From contig CM055736.1 of assembly GCA_029465975.1 (NCBI GenBank), positions 8,236,238 to 8,300,237 of the forward strand: a DNA stretch of 64,000 nucleotides, written 5' to 3'. Below, piece by piece: positions 11,474-43,765 of the stretch. How positions within the stretch are numbered: the stretch's first letter is position 1; each line of letters begins with the position of its first letter. The stretch comes from Dallia pectoralis. Lineage: Eukaryota; Chordata; Actinopteri; Esociformes; Umbridae. A program made the position numbers and the translations under genes. The notes under the pieces are model-generated. The model searched no databases. It had not been told where the DNA came from and saw nothing but the letters and a program-made list of their open reading frames with translations.

Positions 11474-12918
11474 GTTTCATAAATGTTTTATGGTCAGATA
11501 TACATTTGTGCTGCTTTAATGCTTGAATAGGTTTTTGTTTCTCTGGTTATAGGACCACAAATACATGTGATTTTAAACTGCTCTGACTTATGACTTGTGA
11601 TTTGTTTCTTACCCCAATACCCATAAATCTCATCACTTTAGCAAGCACGTTTATTTATATAGCACACTTCATACAAAGAAGCAATTCCATGCTTCACAAA
11701 GACTAAGAGTAAATAATAAAATTCATGCATTTTATATTCATAGCAACCCGTTTACTGGCATCATGTACATTTCAAACATTACATCACAGTGTGTAACTGT
11801 GTACATTTCACATGTTACATCTTTGTGTGAACCTTTGTACGTTTCAAACAGTACATCTTAGTGTGTAACTGTGCACATTTCACATCTAGGTTCAAAAGAT
11901 TCATCATACTTTGTTACACTATTCAGTGGTGCATTTGTGGGTGTCTGTCTGTCTGTGTTTGTTTGTGCTAGCAGATGAGTCACTGCTTCTTGAGCAGAAT
12001 AGGATCTATGCCACTGTTTATAATAGAGTTGATAACACACCACCTCTCTAAGATTCAGTCACTAAACACAGCTCTGACCTGTATTTCATCTGTTTATTCT
12101 AAAACGCTGCAGTTCTTATAAGCTGTTCATCCCTTTATCTTCCCCACTGCAGTTCTATTCTCACTGGGGCATCTAACTATGTTATGGGCTGAAGCAAATG
12201 TGGTAGCATCTCTGATTACCTTTCCGAATGGGGAGGCAAAAAGTAAATTGAATTATATGGCTTTTTCTGGTTTGTATTTCTCTGATCTGTAGCTTACCAA
12301 CTATGGTGATAATGCGAGGGTTTCAGGAGTGATTTGACAGCAGACCTCTGGGTCTCTTGTGATTTAAAATGTGTTTATGTATTCATATTTATTCTAAGTA
12401 TTAAAAGGCTGTGCGTCCCCCCTTTATCGTTAGATGATCTTACCGCAGCATTTCCCAAGGGAGCAAACGGCAAAAACCTCCACTTGTGCACAGTGGTGTG
12501 AGCAACACCTGTGTTGCCAGTTAAACTTACTCTTTGTACGTCCTCTGTTATAACGCTGGGTGTATATTTCCTTTCTATTGCCAAACACAGTAGTGTCCAG
12601 GGTGTCTTATGTAACTTCTACTGCAGTGTTGCACACTGATGCAAACCACCCCTCTGTCACAGTGACTGTAAACACATTTACTGGTTCAGGTTCTGATATT
12701 CTCCCACTGTAAGTTGAGACGATGATTACTGGACAAAGTGCTGGTTGAGATCAAACAAAACTTCAAAGTACAAGTTTGTCATTTTTCCTGAAAGGTTCAT
12801 TAATAGTCAAACGACTCATAAACCATATTGGGATATGAAATGTATATCACTTTTTTTTATTAACATTTTTGCTTGGACACTTTGAGTAGCCTTCAACTGG
12901 TGCAAACCATTGGTGGTG

Positions 12919-12931
12919 GTTGCCTAGCAAC
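12919..12931 (+). promoter_or_regulatory. RFX X-box motif (distal)
   Basis: GTTGCCTAGCAAC fits the RFX consensus GTNRCC-N-RGYAAC exactly, with palindromic half sites. It lies 1.2 kb upstream of the ccdc136 ATG. Confidence 0.45.
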
Positions 12932-14109
12932 CCATCCACGTCGTGTGATGTTCTATTCTCGTCACAGTTGCATTTTTTTTTACAACAACCCTGCTTGTTG
13001 TGAGTCATGTGTACAGTGGAGTGTCACTCCATTTGTCACTCCTTGACATTTGTGCTCGCAATGTCAAAGCTTTGGATATCTAAGAACAATAAAAAAATGC
13101 AACTTAAATGAGAAATGCTTTTAAATGCCTTTTGGTATTTGCTAATGTGGTTATTACAAGAAAAAATATGATGTTGTATAATTTTGTACAGGTTTTCCTA
13201 TTTTGGAAGGTACACTGCAGCTTTGAGTGCCCATAAATGTGCTCCCTTATTCCTCGCTCCCTCAGTACCATTCCTCAAAGGGAGGGGGGAAAAAGGGAGT
13301 GAGAGGGAAGTGGGGAGAAGTGAATGCCAGAGGGGAAATTAGTTGCAAGCTGCCGGAGAATAAGCAGTACACAGCTCCAAGGTCTGTCTCTCTTTAAAGG
13401 TAAAGTGTGTATGTTTATACATATATATATGTGTGTCTGCGTGTGTGTGTGTGTCATATTTGTACTTGTTGTGAGTGTGATAGATGGTGGAAGGCATCGC
13501 TTTCATTTGGTCAGTGTGTTTAAACGAGCCGACAACGGGGGGAAGATAGAGAGGGCGAGATAGGATAGAGAAGCGTGAGCAATGAGCATCGACTAGACCT
13601 CCAGAATGAGGAGCGATTAGACAATAATGGGACCGTCTGTGAAAGTGAGAGGTGTTTATCAAGTGATGGAGAGAACCTGGCTGGATGGGGTTCTAAAGTT
13701 ACAGTGTAGGTAAACAGAAGATGGGACTGAGAAGAATCAAAACAATGGAGGCTGTGAGGGAGAGAGAGAGAGAGAGAGAGTGCTATCACGCAGCAACTGA
13801 GAAGACGCGTTAGTGAGAAAGGGCGTAATATCTACAGGGAGCGCTGTAGCGTTCGTGACTCTGTGGCATTCATCTCAGTCTGCCATTCCTTGCTGTTTAA
13901 TTCTCTCAGCTCTCTGCGAGATGAAGGGCCTGCTGCCACTGAGATTACCTGGGCCCTGAGGGTCTTTCCTGGGCATCAGCTGTGTCATTCGTCTGCTGTC
14001 TCTCTCTGCTCCGGTCCTCCTCTACTTGCCCATTGCTAGACCTCTGCAGTACAAGAGAGCCATCTATTCTGGACGCGGACAACTCCTCCCACAATCTGTC
14101 AGTGTGCGA

Positions 14110-14123
14110 GTTGCCCCGGCAAC
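14110..14123 (+). promoter_or_regulatory. RFX X-box motif immediately before the ccdc136 start codon
   Basis: GTTGCCCCGGCAAC is a full X-box: half sites GTTGCC and GGCAAC are perfect inverted copies with a 2-nt spacer. It ends one base before the ATG at 14125 and also supplies part of the strong Kozak context (CAACCATGG). Its place suggests transcription may start very close to, or on both sides of, this point. Confidence 0.5.
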
Positions 14124-14124
14124 C

Positions 14125-34808
<20,684 letters not shown>

Positions 34809-35267
34809 AGGGGACCAGGTATGGACATGCCCTTTATTTATCCAGACAATTAACTCTTATTTCCTCCAAGAGTGGCTGGTTGTCTGTTGAATGTCCAGGT
34901 TCTGTGGGCATGTCTTGGGTAAGAATACTCCACCTGTACCTGTAGACTAACCAGGACGCCAGTTGTCATGGTTCCTGTGTGTGGTGGTGTTTTTATGGTT
35001 CACCGGGAGTCTGACAGAATTCTGTTGTAAACGTGTGCATTATTCCACTTACACAAAGACTCTGATTCAAGCATAAGAAACTACTGGCCAGATGCAATCA
35101 AGAATTAGGTTTAGTCTATTAGTCTTTTAGACTTCTACTGTTGGCTGCGATGTTTACCGAAATATGTACATTCAAATAAAACCTGATGCAAAACAGTCTT
35201 CAACCAAAACATTCAGGGTGGGTTTAGATAAAACATAGAGATTCTTGCTGTTGTTTGTGAATGCAGA

Positions 35268-35942
35268 CGAGTCACTGAGTCGTAGAGTCATACACTCCAA
35301 ATGCATTATTTACTGTGTTTACTATGACTCTATGAATCACTGAGTCGGACAGTTATATACTCCAAATGCATTATTTACTGTGTTTACTATGACTCTATGA
35401 ATCACTGAGTCAGAGAGTCGTACACTCCAAATGCATTATTAACTGTGTTTACTATGACTCTATGAATCACTGAGTCAGCGAGTCATACACTCCAAATGCA
35501 TTATTTCCTGTGTTTACTATGACTCTATGACTCACTGAGTCACACTCCAAATGCATTATTTACTGTGTTTACTATGACTCTATGAATCACTGAGTCAGAG
35601 AGTCGTACACTCCAAATGCATTATTAACTGTGTTTACTATGACTCTATGAATCACTGAGTCAGCGAGTCATACACTCCAAATGCATTATTTCCTGTGTTT
35701 ACTATGACTCTATGACTCACTGAGTCACACTCCAAAAGCATTATTTCCTGTGTTTACTATGACTCTATGAATCACTGAGTCAGCGAGTCATACACTCCAA
35801 ATGCATTATTTCCTGTGTTTACTATGACTCTATGACTCACTGAGTCACACTCCAAAAGCATTATTTCCTGTGTTTACTATGACTCTATGACTCACTGAGT
35901 CACACTCCAAAAGCATTATTTCCTGTGTTTACTATGACTCTA
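35268..35942 (+). repeat. Minisatellite (about 50 and 65 bp units, about 11 copies) carrying AP-1-type sites
   Basis: Each unit has 'actccaaatgcattattt', 'tgtgtttactatgactct' and 'cactgagtca'. I count nine TGAGTCA and four adjacent TGACTCA motifs, both being the AP-1 consensus read on opposite strands. Short units lack the 'cagcgagtcata' segment. Confidence 0.9.
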
Positions 35943-36330
35943 CTTAATGACTCCACTTAATGGCTTGTCCCCAACTCAACAAACACGTGTGTTGGAACAA
36001 CCCAGGAACTGTCACACTTGAACAGAAAGTGGTGCGAGCAGAGATACTGGCGTGATTTCACAATTCCTTGTGCGGTGTCATCAGAGTAAGAAAATAATAT
36101 TTCGTCTGAGCGGTCCATCACACTTAGATGAGGGAAACGTGGTGACACCCGGTCCATTTATGTCTCCATTGGGGCTGCGCGGAGATTACCGCTAGAGCCA
36201 AGATGGATGACAGTGGTGACATGTCAGTACCCACTGCTGCTGCCTGAACTCCAGAGGCGGGGACAGGGCCATTTAATTATAGGTATTCACAGAAGATGCA
36301 CGATGGTTATGCATGTTATTTAGCTTGTGT

Positions 36331-36937
36331 TTTAAAGAGTGCTCACACTGTGTTACTGTCATGGGAAGAATCCAGGTTTAAAGAGTGTTCCCACTGTGTT
36401 ACTGTCATGGGAAGAATCCAGGTTTAAAGAGTGTTCCCACTGTGTTACTGTCATGGGAAGAATCCAGGTTTAAAGAGTGTTCCCACTGTGTTTCTGTCTT
36501 GGGAAGAATCCAGTTTTAAAGAGTGTTCCCACTGTGTTTCTGTCATGGGAAGAATCCAGTTTTAAAGAGTGTTCCCACTGTGTTACTGTCATGGGAAGAA
36601 TCCAGTTTTAAAGAGTGTTCCCACTGTGTTACTGTCATGGGAAGAATCCAGTTTTAAAGAGTGTTCCCACTGTGTTACTGTCATGGGAAGAATCCAGTTT
36701 TAAAGAGTGTTCCCACTGTGTTTCTGTCATGGGAAGAATCCAGGTTTAAAGAGTGTTCCCACTGTGTTTCTGTCATGGGAAGAATCCAGTTTTAAAGAGT
36801 GTTCCCACTGTGTTTCTGTCATGGGAAGAATCCAGTTTTAAAGAGTGTTCCCACTGTGTTACTGTCATGGGAAGAATCCAGTTTTAAAGAGTGTTCCCAC
36901 TGTGTTTCTGTCATGGGAAGAATCCAGTTTTAAAGAC
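36331..36937 (+). repeat. Minisatellite, 46 bp unit, about 13 copies
   Basis: Unit 'tttaaagagtgttcccactg' plus 'tgttactgtcatgggaagaatccag', with A/T alternation in 'gttactg/gtttctg' and G/T alternation in 'ccaggttt/ccagtttt'. Very homogeneous, so recently expanded or converted. Confidence 0.92.
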
Positions 36938-37157
36938 TGTGTTTGCCTCCCTGTTAAGCTAAATATAACTGAACTGACGATTATCCTTCATGAAATTTGT
37001 GTTGCGGATTTGGACCTGTCAAAGCCAAACCAATTGATTGTTTAACCTCCTTCTACCTAGAAGCTGATATGTGTGTTAAAACTCGAGCTGTCTTTGTTAT
37101 GAATGAATCAGAATAACCTATGTGACCCTCGCCCTGTCGACTGACTTCTCTTCACAG

Positions 37158-37250
37158 GAGAGCGAGGAAGGATGGAACCTGGTGTCAGTGGTTGCCTTGG
37201 CAGCGCTTGTAGTCCTGGTTGTCCCCAGCCTGTCGAGAGTCTTTACCTGA
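37158..37250 (+). CDS. Alternative last coding exon of ccdc136 (second tail anchor)
   Basis: A clear acceptor (CTTCTCTTCACAG) is followed, in the phase left by exon 7, by ESEEGWN and a hydrophobic run (LVSVVALAALVVLVVPSL), then SRVFT and a stop. This gives 30 residues. Splicing exon 7 directly here would give a protein of about 440 residues whose membrane tail differs from that of exon 8. Both exons encode a single C-terminal membrane segment, so they look like alternative tail anchors. No transcript evidence; it could be the sole used end if exon 8 is skipped. Confidence 0.75.
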   Translation, partial: ESEEGWNLVSVVALAALVVLVVPSLSRVFT

Positions 37251-39990
37251 GGACCACACACACACACGAATGTGTACGCAATGGGAATGGTCATTCTGGT
37301 GGCTCCTGGCAACATCTCCAAAGCTATGACCTTATCCCGTGATGCCCCTGTCACAGCTTCTACTCCATTCATCATCCAAGGAGGACAGACATTTGTGAAG
37401 GAAATACAGCATAAGGAAGTAGTCTGACTTAAGGAATGATGCAGGCTTCATGTCTGCCACTTAAGGTTGCAGGATTCCGGTAACTTCCACAAAATGTTTC
37501 CGTAAACCTAGGTTAGAGAGTTTCACGGATGTTATGTTTATTCCTTCTTGATTCTTGGAATTTTACAACATGGAAATTTAACCATATCAGGAACGGTTTG
37601 GAATATTGTAATTTAGCCCTTCTATTGCTATTTTAAATGGTAGCAATTCCGCTTATGTATATAAGAACCCACTGAAATGAGCCTTTTGCTGACTTTGATC
37701 TTTAAGTCTTTTATTTTGACCAGATCGGTGTCCCACTCCACTCGTGTCCTCTGCACCTCTCTTAGAAACATATGCACACGTTGACTGGACCAGCATCATA
37801 TGACAGGGAGATGAGATGAGCTGTTTGTGGCAGGTATTATGTGACAGGTATTATGAGGTATCTGCACGGGTGACCAGAGATTGAAACCATTTATAGAACA
37901 TGTCTGAGTGTTTGTCAATTAATTTATTGAGAAAATGTAAAGACTGGCTATAGAAAAGGTCATGCCTTATTTTTTCATTTCAACAAATGACCGATTGTTT
38001 GCACTCATTGAGACGCTGATAGCGTTGGAACTTAAATGGTGTGGATATTGAGAAGTAAGATGTTATCCAGGAGGTAAAGGCTTGATCAAACATTTTGCAT
38101 TCCTGTTTTCAATGGCCAAGTGATCTTGCCACGGATCTTCCTGCACCTTTACAATCAACCACCGTTGTGGTTGTCTCTTTACAACTCACAATTTACACTT
38201 CTAAAAATCTCTTCCATTTCTGTTGCATGCTTTGTGTAGGTCTCGATTAAAAATACCAAACCGTTATTCAGCAATTATTTTAGAGTGTAATGTTATACGA
38301 TATGAGCGTTTGTCGGAGGGTTTGATTCTTTTTCAGGTTTTAGCTGTTGGTCTTTGTAAATTCTTCTCGCTTGTCTCTTTGGCTCTCTTTTATATGCATG
38401 TATTTTATGTTATACCTTATGTGTTAGACAAATCTATACAGATCAATCGTTTTATCACTACAGAATTTGATGTACTCAATTTAACAGTCTAAATAATTTC
38501 TAGATTACTATTTTTGTAGCTATAGGGAAAAATCTCCAAATGGTCCATACTTAAAAACACAGGAGAAATTGTTAAATGGTTTTCAAATGATCAATTAGCC
38601 TTTTAAAATTATATCTTTGACATGCAAACGCAACTTACCATTTGAAACAGCTGGCCATTTGACATGCAAACACAAATTGCCATTTGAACACAGGACTAAT
38701 AGTTGCTGATAACGGGCATCTGTACACCTGTATAAATATTCCATGAATAATCAGCCTTTTCTTGCTACAATAGTCATTTACAACATCAACGTCAACATTG
38801 TGTGTCATTTTTTTTTTTTTTAACTCAAGCAGAGTTATACCTGTAATGTATTTGTTGAGCGGAGTTGTCCACATGCAGCTATTTAGCTGCTATAAAAGAT
38901 ATAACTGACTGCTTGATTGTGAGTTGACTTTATTGTCAACAGTATTGCAAACAAGTAAACAAAACGTGTTGCAGAAATACGATAAACTATACCTCTCCCA
39001 TCCCGATAATATCAGCAGCTGTGAATGTAGTGTTTTCATAGTTAATTATATTAAAATGATTTCCAATAAATAGGGGGATAATAGGACGGCCCTTACATCC
39101 TTTATTCTATTGTTTCAAAATTTCAGTATACAAATATTTACCTTATTAACACATACATTTAGCAAATTAATGATGTGTGTGGTCTGCTTTTTAACCTGTG
39201 CATTACATGCTCTCTTTTGTCAAACTACCAAGCTTTTAAGATCTTCTGTGAGTCCCCTGGAAAAAAAGGACTGCATGAGATCACTGGACAGTTATTTTTA
39301 TTATTTGTTCTTGGCTGAATTTATATCTGATTACTATAAAGCATCCATCTAAAACTACTGCAGGAAAAAAGGAAAGATTTTGAAAGCACAGTGAACTGAT
39401 TACTGTGATAAAATTAGCCTACATAAACAACAAAACAGTTATGAATATAATATTGTTTAAGTTTAAACTTTTACTGGAAAATGTAGTCTTCAGTCAGACG
39501 TATATGACATGGCTGTTTGGCTTTTTAACGTAAGCATACTCAATGTTCCAATTATGAAAGCAACTACATCACATACTTCTGTTTGGATTATGTAAATATA
39601 TTTCAGCACCTTTATGTAAGTTTTCATTGACATTTATTGTATAACTGTGTTGAATGGAATCGCAACCAACAGTTAAGATTAAAAGAAGCCCAAATTACAA
39701 TTGAGAAGGACCTAGGTGTTTCTGTATTCTGCTCTGTTTTCACAGTTTGATAAAAACTAGTCAGGAAACTACTTGTATGATTTATGACGGAGGTCCTGGT
39801 TGTATGCAAACTTCTTTTTTATTGTTGATAAGTATGGACCTGTCGAGTTTAATGATTTGGACTGTTTTTGACTAGTTATTTTTGTAAATAGACATTGTGT
39901 TTAATGTTTTATGTTTTAAATAATATAACTAGCATTATGAACACTGACAAAGAATCCACATATGGTGAAGCAAAATAAAAAATGGAGCCA
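37251..39990 (+). other. Probable long 3' UTR of ccdc136 (AT-rich)
   Basis: No open frames of note. Candidate polyadenylation signals AATAAA lie at 39065-39070 and 39974-39979. Transposon sequence starts soon after the second, which makes about 39.99 kb a reasonable outer limit. Confidence 0.4.
39974..39979 (+). terminator. Candidate distal polyadenylation signal for ccdc136
   Basis: AATAAA within GCAAAATAAAAAATGG. Last canonical signal before the transposon-rich region. Confidence 0.3.
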
Positions 39991-40209
39991 GTGGTGAAAG
40001 GTGGACTTATTCTCGAACAACCAGTTATCCAGTATTAAGCCAAAACTGAAAAAGTTCAATTTACAACAGTTCTACGTTGCTTTGTTTAAGTTGGCAAAGT
40101 TGTCCACAATACTGTATTATATTGTTTTTTGGTAATTTGGCCTTCATCCAAGTAAAATCTGAAGCCGAGGACTAAAGGATGATGGCATGTGTTCCTGGGC
40201 CTACCCAGA

Positions 40210-41465
40210 CTCACCCACAGGTGAAGCAATTTAACATTGATCATCTCCTAATAAGGGCACATGTCAAGATCTGACAGGTTGATAGGTTGGATTGTAGGTG
40301 AACAATCAATCATAGTCAATTTGTTGGATGCAGGAGAAATGGGCAGGAGTGAAGGTCTGTGTTACGTTTCCACCTCAGTTGGAGCTCGTTGGAGATGGGG
40401 GAACGCAACGCCTGTGCTTGTTCACCCAAATGTATACCGACATGGACGGTGAAGGAGGGTGGGGTGCACTGACAGAAAAATAATAAGAGACGACAACCAG
40501 AACTCAAATTTTGTCCTTCAGGGACGTTTAGTAGTGCAAAAGGATATCACTCACAACACAAGTACATACAGACAACCACTGGGAATCCATAACCACGATT
40601 AAGGAAGGGAGGAGAAGGGAATTTTGGGGCCGGGGTCAAAGTAATGAAATTAAACCAAAAGGTCCCTTCTCTACTACACACCTCTCCCTACCTAACACAG
40701 TCCATACCCTAACAGGCTTACCTCTCTCTTAACAAAACTACAGGGGTGACACCCGCCCAGCTAACATAGGGTATATAACAGAGATTACCTACGTGATGCA
40801 GATGTACACCCATGGGCAAAACTACCTACCCCTTCTCCAGAACCCGGGGAACGAAGAGTACAGTTGACATTAACAGGACCGGAGTCACAAATAACCAAAG
40901 TCTTCAACAGACAATACAACAAAAACAAGGCGTCTCGTTTCTTCTCTCCTCCAACAGCAACGGTGGTTTATATAGACCCCAGGTCATTAGGCGATTACAC
41001 CCAGCTGCCAGGTCTCCAGGCAGGCCACGCCTCCTCGCCAACAGCACACCTGTGACCTACAGACACACAGACCAAGCACTCTACACCACTCACACACCCA
41101 CACAGTTAAAGGCGCAGGACACAAAACATGGGAAAACATGGGACATGTAACAGTCTGAGTGACTTTGATAAGGCTAAATTGTTACGGTCAGAGCATCTCT
41201 AAAATGACAAGGCTCATAGACTGCTCGCGGTCAGCAGTGGTGAGTATCTACTGACAGTGGTCCAAGAAGGGCTCATTGATGCGCGAGAACAACAATGACC
41301 ATCTCGTTTGGTACGAACCAACTGAAGATCCACGGTGGAGTAAGTCACAGCAAATGTTCATGATGGTTACAGAAGGAATGTGTCACAGCACACAGTGCAT
41401 TATATCCTGCTGCGTATGTGGCTGTGTAGCCGGAGACCAGAGAGCCCATTATGACCCCTATGTAA
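40210..41465 (+). mobile_element. Decayed Tc1-like transposon interrupted by a solo LTR
   Basis: The left part (40210-40359) holds 'ttggatgcaggagaaatggg'. The right part (41153 onward) continues with 'gactttgataaggctaaatt', 'cggtcagcagtggtgagtat', 'aaggaatgtgtcacagcaca' and 'gctgtgtagccggagaccag'. These are consecutive pieces of one fish Tc1 family, also present at 18290. Reading frames are broken and the catalytic half is missing after about 41465. Confidence 0.7.
40360..41152 (-). mobile_element. Solo LTR (793 bp) with 5-bp target duplication, nested in a Tc1 copy
   Basis: Ends are TGTTAC...GTAACA, flanked by GTCTG on both sides (40355-40359 and 41153-41157). Removing the LTR and one GTCTG restores a continuous Tc1 sequence, which confirms the boundaries. 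On the minus strand a TATA box (GTCTATATAAACC, about 40968-40980) precedes the probable transcript start, so the LTR is oriented on -. It contains no genes; the open frames across it are chance. Confidence 0.8.
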
Positions 41466-43199
41466 AAAGGAGTCATGTAAAAAGGATGAATCCACTAATG
41501 CTAATGTCGGTGGCAGGGTATGTTACTTCACATTAGCATTATTCCTTATTAACTTAGCAACTTTTTTAATTAGAATTGCCTTTTATTTTGCAAATTAATA
41601 TAATCTCTCAGTACTGATTATTGTTACAAAAGAATAATGTTTAAATTTTTATGTTAACAATTGTGATTTTTTTTTACAAAGCTTTCTGTTAGCCGCACAA
41701 ACACAACATTACAGGCAGAGGTCGCAATGTTGCTGCATAGTCATGACGCGGCCCAAACTTAAGTGGAGCTGCAGGGACATCTTGTGGTGAAGATGGGTAC
41801 TGCTGTAGGCTCGACCCTAATTTTGGCTTGCTCCCTCGCCTGTAGCATAAGGTGTCTCTCTCATTCTATTACAAATACCAAAGAATAAACTTTACAAATG
41901 TGTGCTAGCATAACACTATTCAATCCACGTTCTGTCTCTAGTGAAGTATTTGATGCCATTTCCATAAACTGTACGGGGGTATGATAACTGTATTTCTCAT
42001 CAGCTCCGGGTATCTCTGAGCACTCTTTGAAAATGAATTATCGACGCTAAGGAATTATCTGTTGTGGACATCTTAGTTTCATCACTTCTCATTTGATCTG
42101 TGAAAAAGACCCTATTTCGGATTGGATTTTTTTTGACAACTCAATTCTACTTGGGGCCTGTCAAAGGTTATGACCAATAGTGTAAAACTTCAGAAATATT
42201 AATTTCTTTCATCAACCTATTGCAGTGTGCTTCTGAAATGCCCACCAAGCAACTCGTCTGTGAAGGACAGCTACTTTTGACAGGCAGCTTTTAGCTCCAC
42301 AATTTAGTGGTAAGAGGAGGTAGCCATGATATGGTATCAGAAAATGAACTGCTCATGAGGTTATGTTATCATAGTTAACTAGATTGACTCCTGTATTGCT
42401 TCTGCAATTCTCTTCTGAATGTAATTTGGATTACGGTGATGTTCAGTTGTCATTGCTATCATGTGTTTTTATAATTTAAAAAAGTATTCTGAGAAGACAT
42501 TCTGCGGCTAACTAGCAAGGTAAACTTGGCAATGGTGTGATTGTTTTCTTTCTGTGTTCCTGTTTACTTCTGGTTATGGATTTTGAGAAAATATTTTTTC
42601 TTCCAAAAACGTGTGTGACAGGAGTGAAAGGGCTTCGGAGCATAGATAAGTCAATTGTCTATGTTCCAAGGGGGCTTCATTCTGTCTTTATTCTCTGATG
42701 TAGTGAAATTAATCCGGTGTTACCTGGGAAAGTGGTGTATCTAAAAGACGTTCTCTGTAATAGCTGCAGTGTCTCGTTGGATCTTAGGAAGACCAGAGAC
42801 CTGACAGCCGAGTGTCATAAGGTCAGTTTCCCTGAATTAATCACTCCCAATTGTCCGATGTCCACCTAGTCATGTCGCTGATCTAAATTTAACATAATGA
42901 CTTGCAGTTGCTGCTCGTAAACTTACAGGTCGTGTCTCCTGTTGATTCTGACTGAAAACACCTTCTGTCACCACACTCTGTCATCTGTTCCCAAACTGCT
43001 GTTAGTTCAATTTCTAGAATTAAAGTATGGAAATGTATGCACTAATATTCTTTTATATTTTCCACCTCGCAAAGACCTTGACACCCAATAGAGCCTGATT
43101 CCTCTCTAGGTTTCATCCAAGGCTCTTACCATTCTGCAGATATGTTCCCACTGCCAGTCTTCTCCATGTTAAGGCTCTTTGGGATTTTGGCCTGCATGT
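41466..43199. other. Intergenic stretch without recognised features
   Basis: AT-rich sequence. I see no exon, RNA gene or repeat I can name. A short segment near 41755-41790 ('gggacatcttgtggtgaag') weakly resembles a CTCF site and was not called. Confidence 0.4.
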
Positions 43200-43765
43200 A
43201 CTGCCATTCAAGAGTTTGTGGTCACTTAGAAATGTCTTTGTTTCTTAAAGAAAATCTAATTTCTTGTCCATTAAAAGAACATCAAATTGATCAGAAATAC
43301 AGTGTATTGTGACATTGTTAATGTTGTAAATTATTATTGTAGCTGGAACTGGAATATTTTTATTGGAATATCTACGGTGGATATACAATTCGGTCATGTT
43401 ATCAGTTTTATTTTTCCCCCTCAAAGATTTCAGTTTGTTTTACAATTGAATTGTTAACGTTAAAGGTCACATTAAAGGTGAAATAGTTCTGACATGATTT
43501 ATCTTAATTTAGACTTTTTAAAGCCACTGTATCTAGGTGTACAGAAGCCCATTATGAGCAAGCATCTGTCCTGTGTTCCAATGACACGTTATGTTTAATA
43601 ATCCAAGTTTATCATTTAAAGGGCTTATCTATCAGAACATTTAAAATAAAGTGTTATGTACAGACAAATTTAAGGTGTTCGAATCACAAAGAGATCATTT
43701 GTGATCTTCTATTAAAAATCATTATTTCTAAACTTTTCAATAACTATTTATCCTATTCATTTTGC

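Larger units (their letters stand above)
10990..14124. other. Intergenic region between sco2 and ccdc136, including probable ccdc136 5' UTR
   Basis: No coding exon recognised. Contents: a CTCF-like site (11459-11473), a short segment at 11636-11710 resembling a common interspersed repeat ('tttatttatatagcacac'), loose 40-50 bp repeats of 'gtgtaactgtgtacatttcacat' at about 11765-11890, an X-box at 12919, a TG tract at about 13429-13455 and (AG)n at 13757-13780. The GC-richer stretch from about 13860 probably holds the ccdc136 5' UTR and promoter. Confidence 0.5.
34809..37157 (+). other. Intron/3' region between the two alternative ccdc136 last exons
   Basis: No coding exon seen between 34820 and 37157. 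A usable donor (ACCAG|GTATGG, about 34818) follows the stop of exon 8 by 10 nt, so exon 8 could be a cassette exon as well as a terminal one. Two long minisatellites (35268-35942 and 36331-36937) fill much of the stretch. Confidence 0.55.

Noticed and set aside
40812..41150. Plus-strand frame of 112 residues
   Set aside because: Lies wholly inside the solo LTR and shows no retroviral or other domain.
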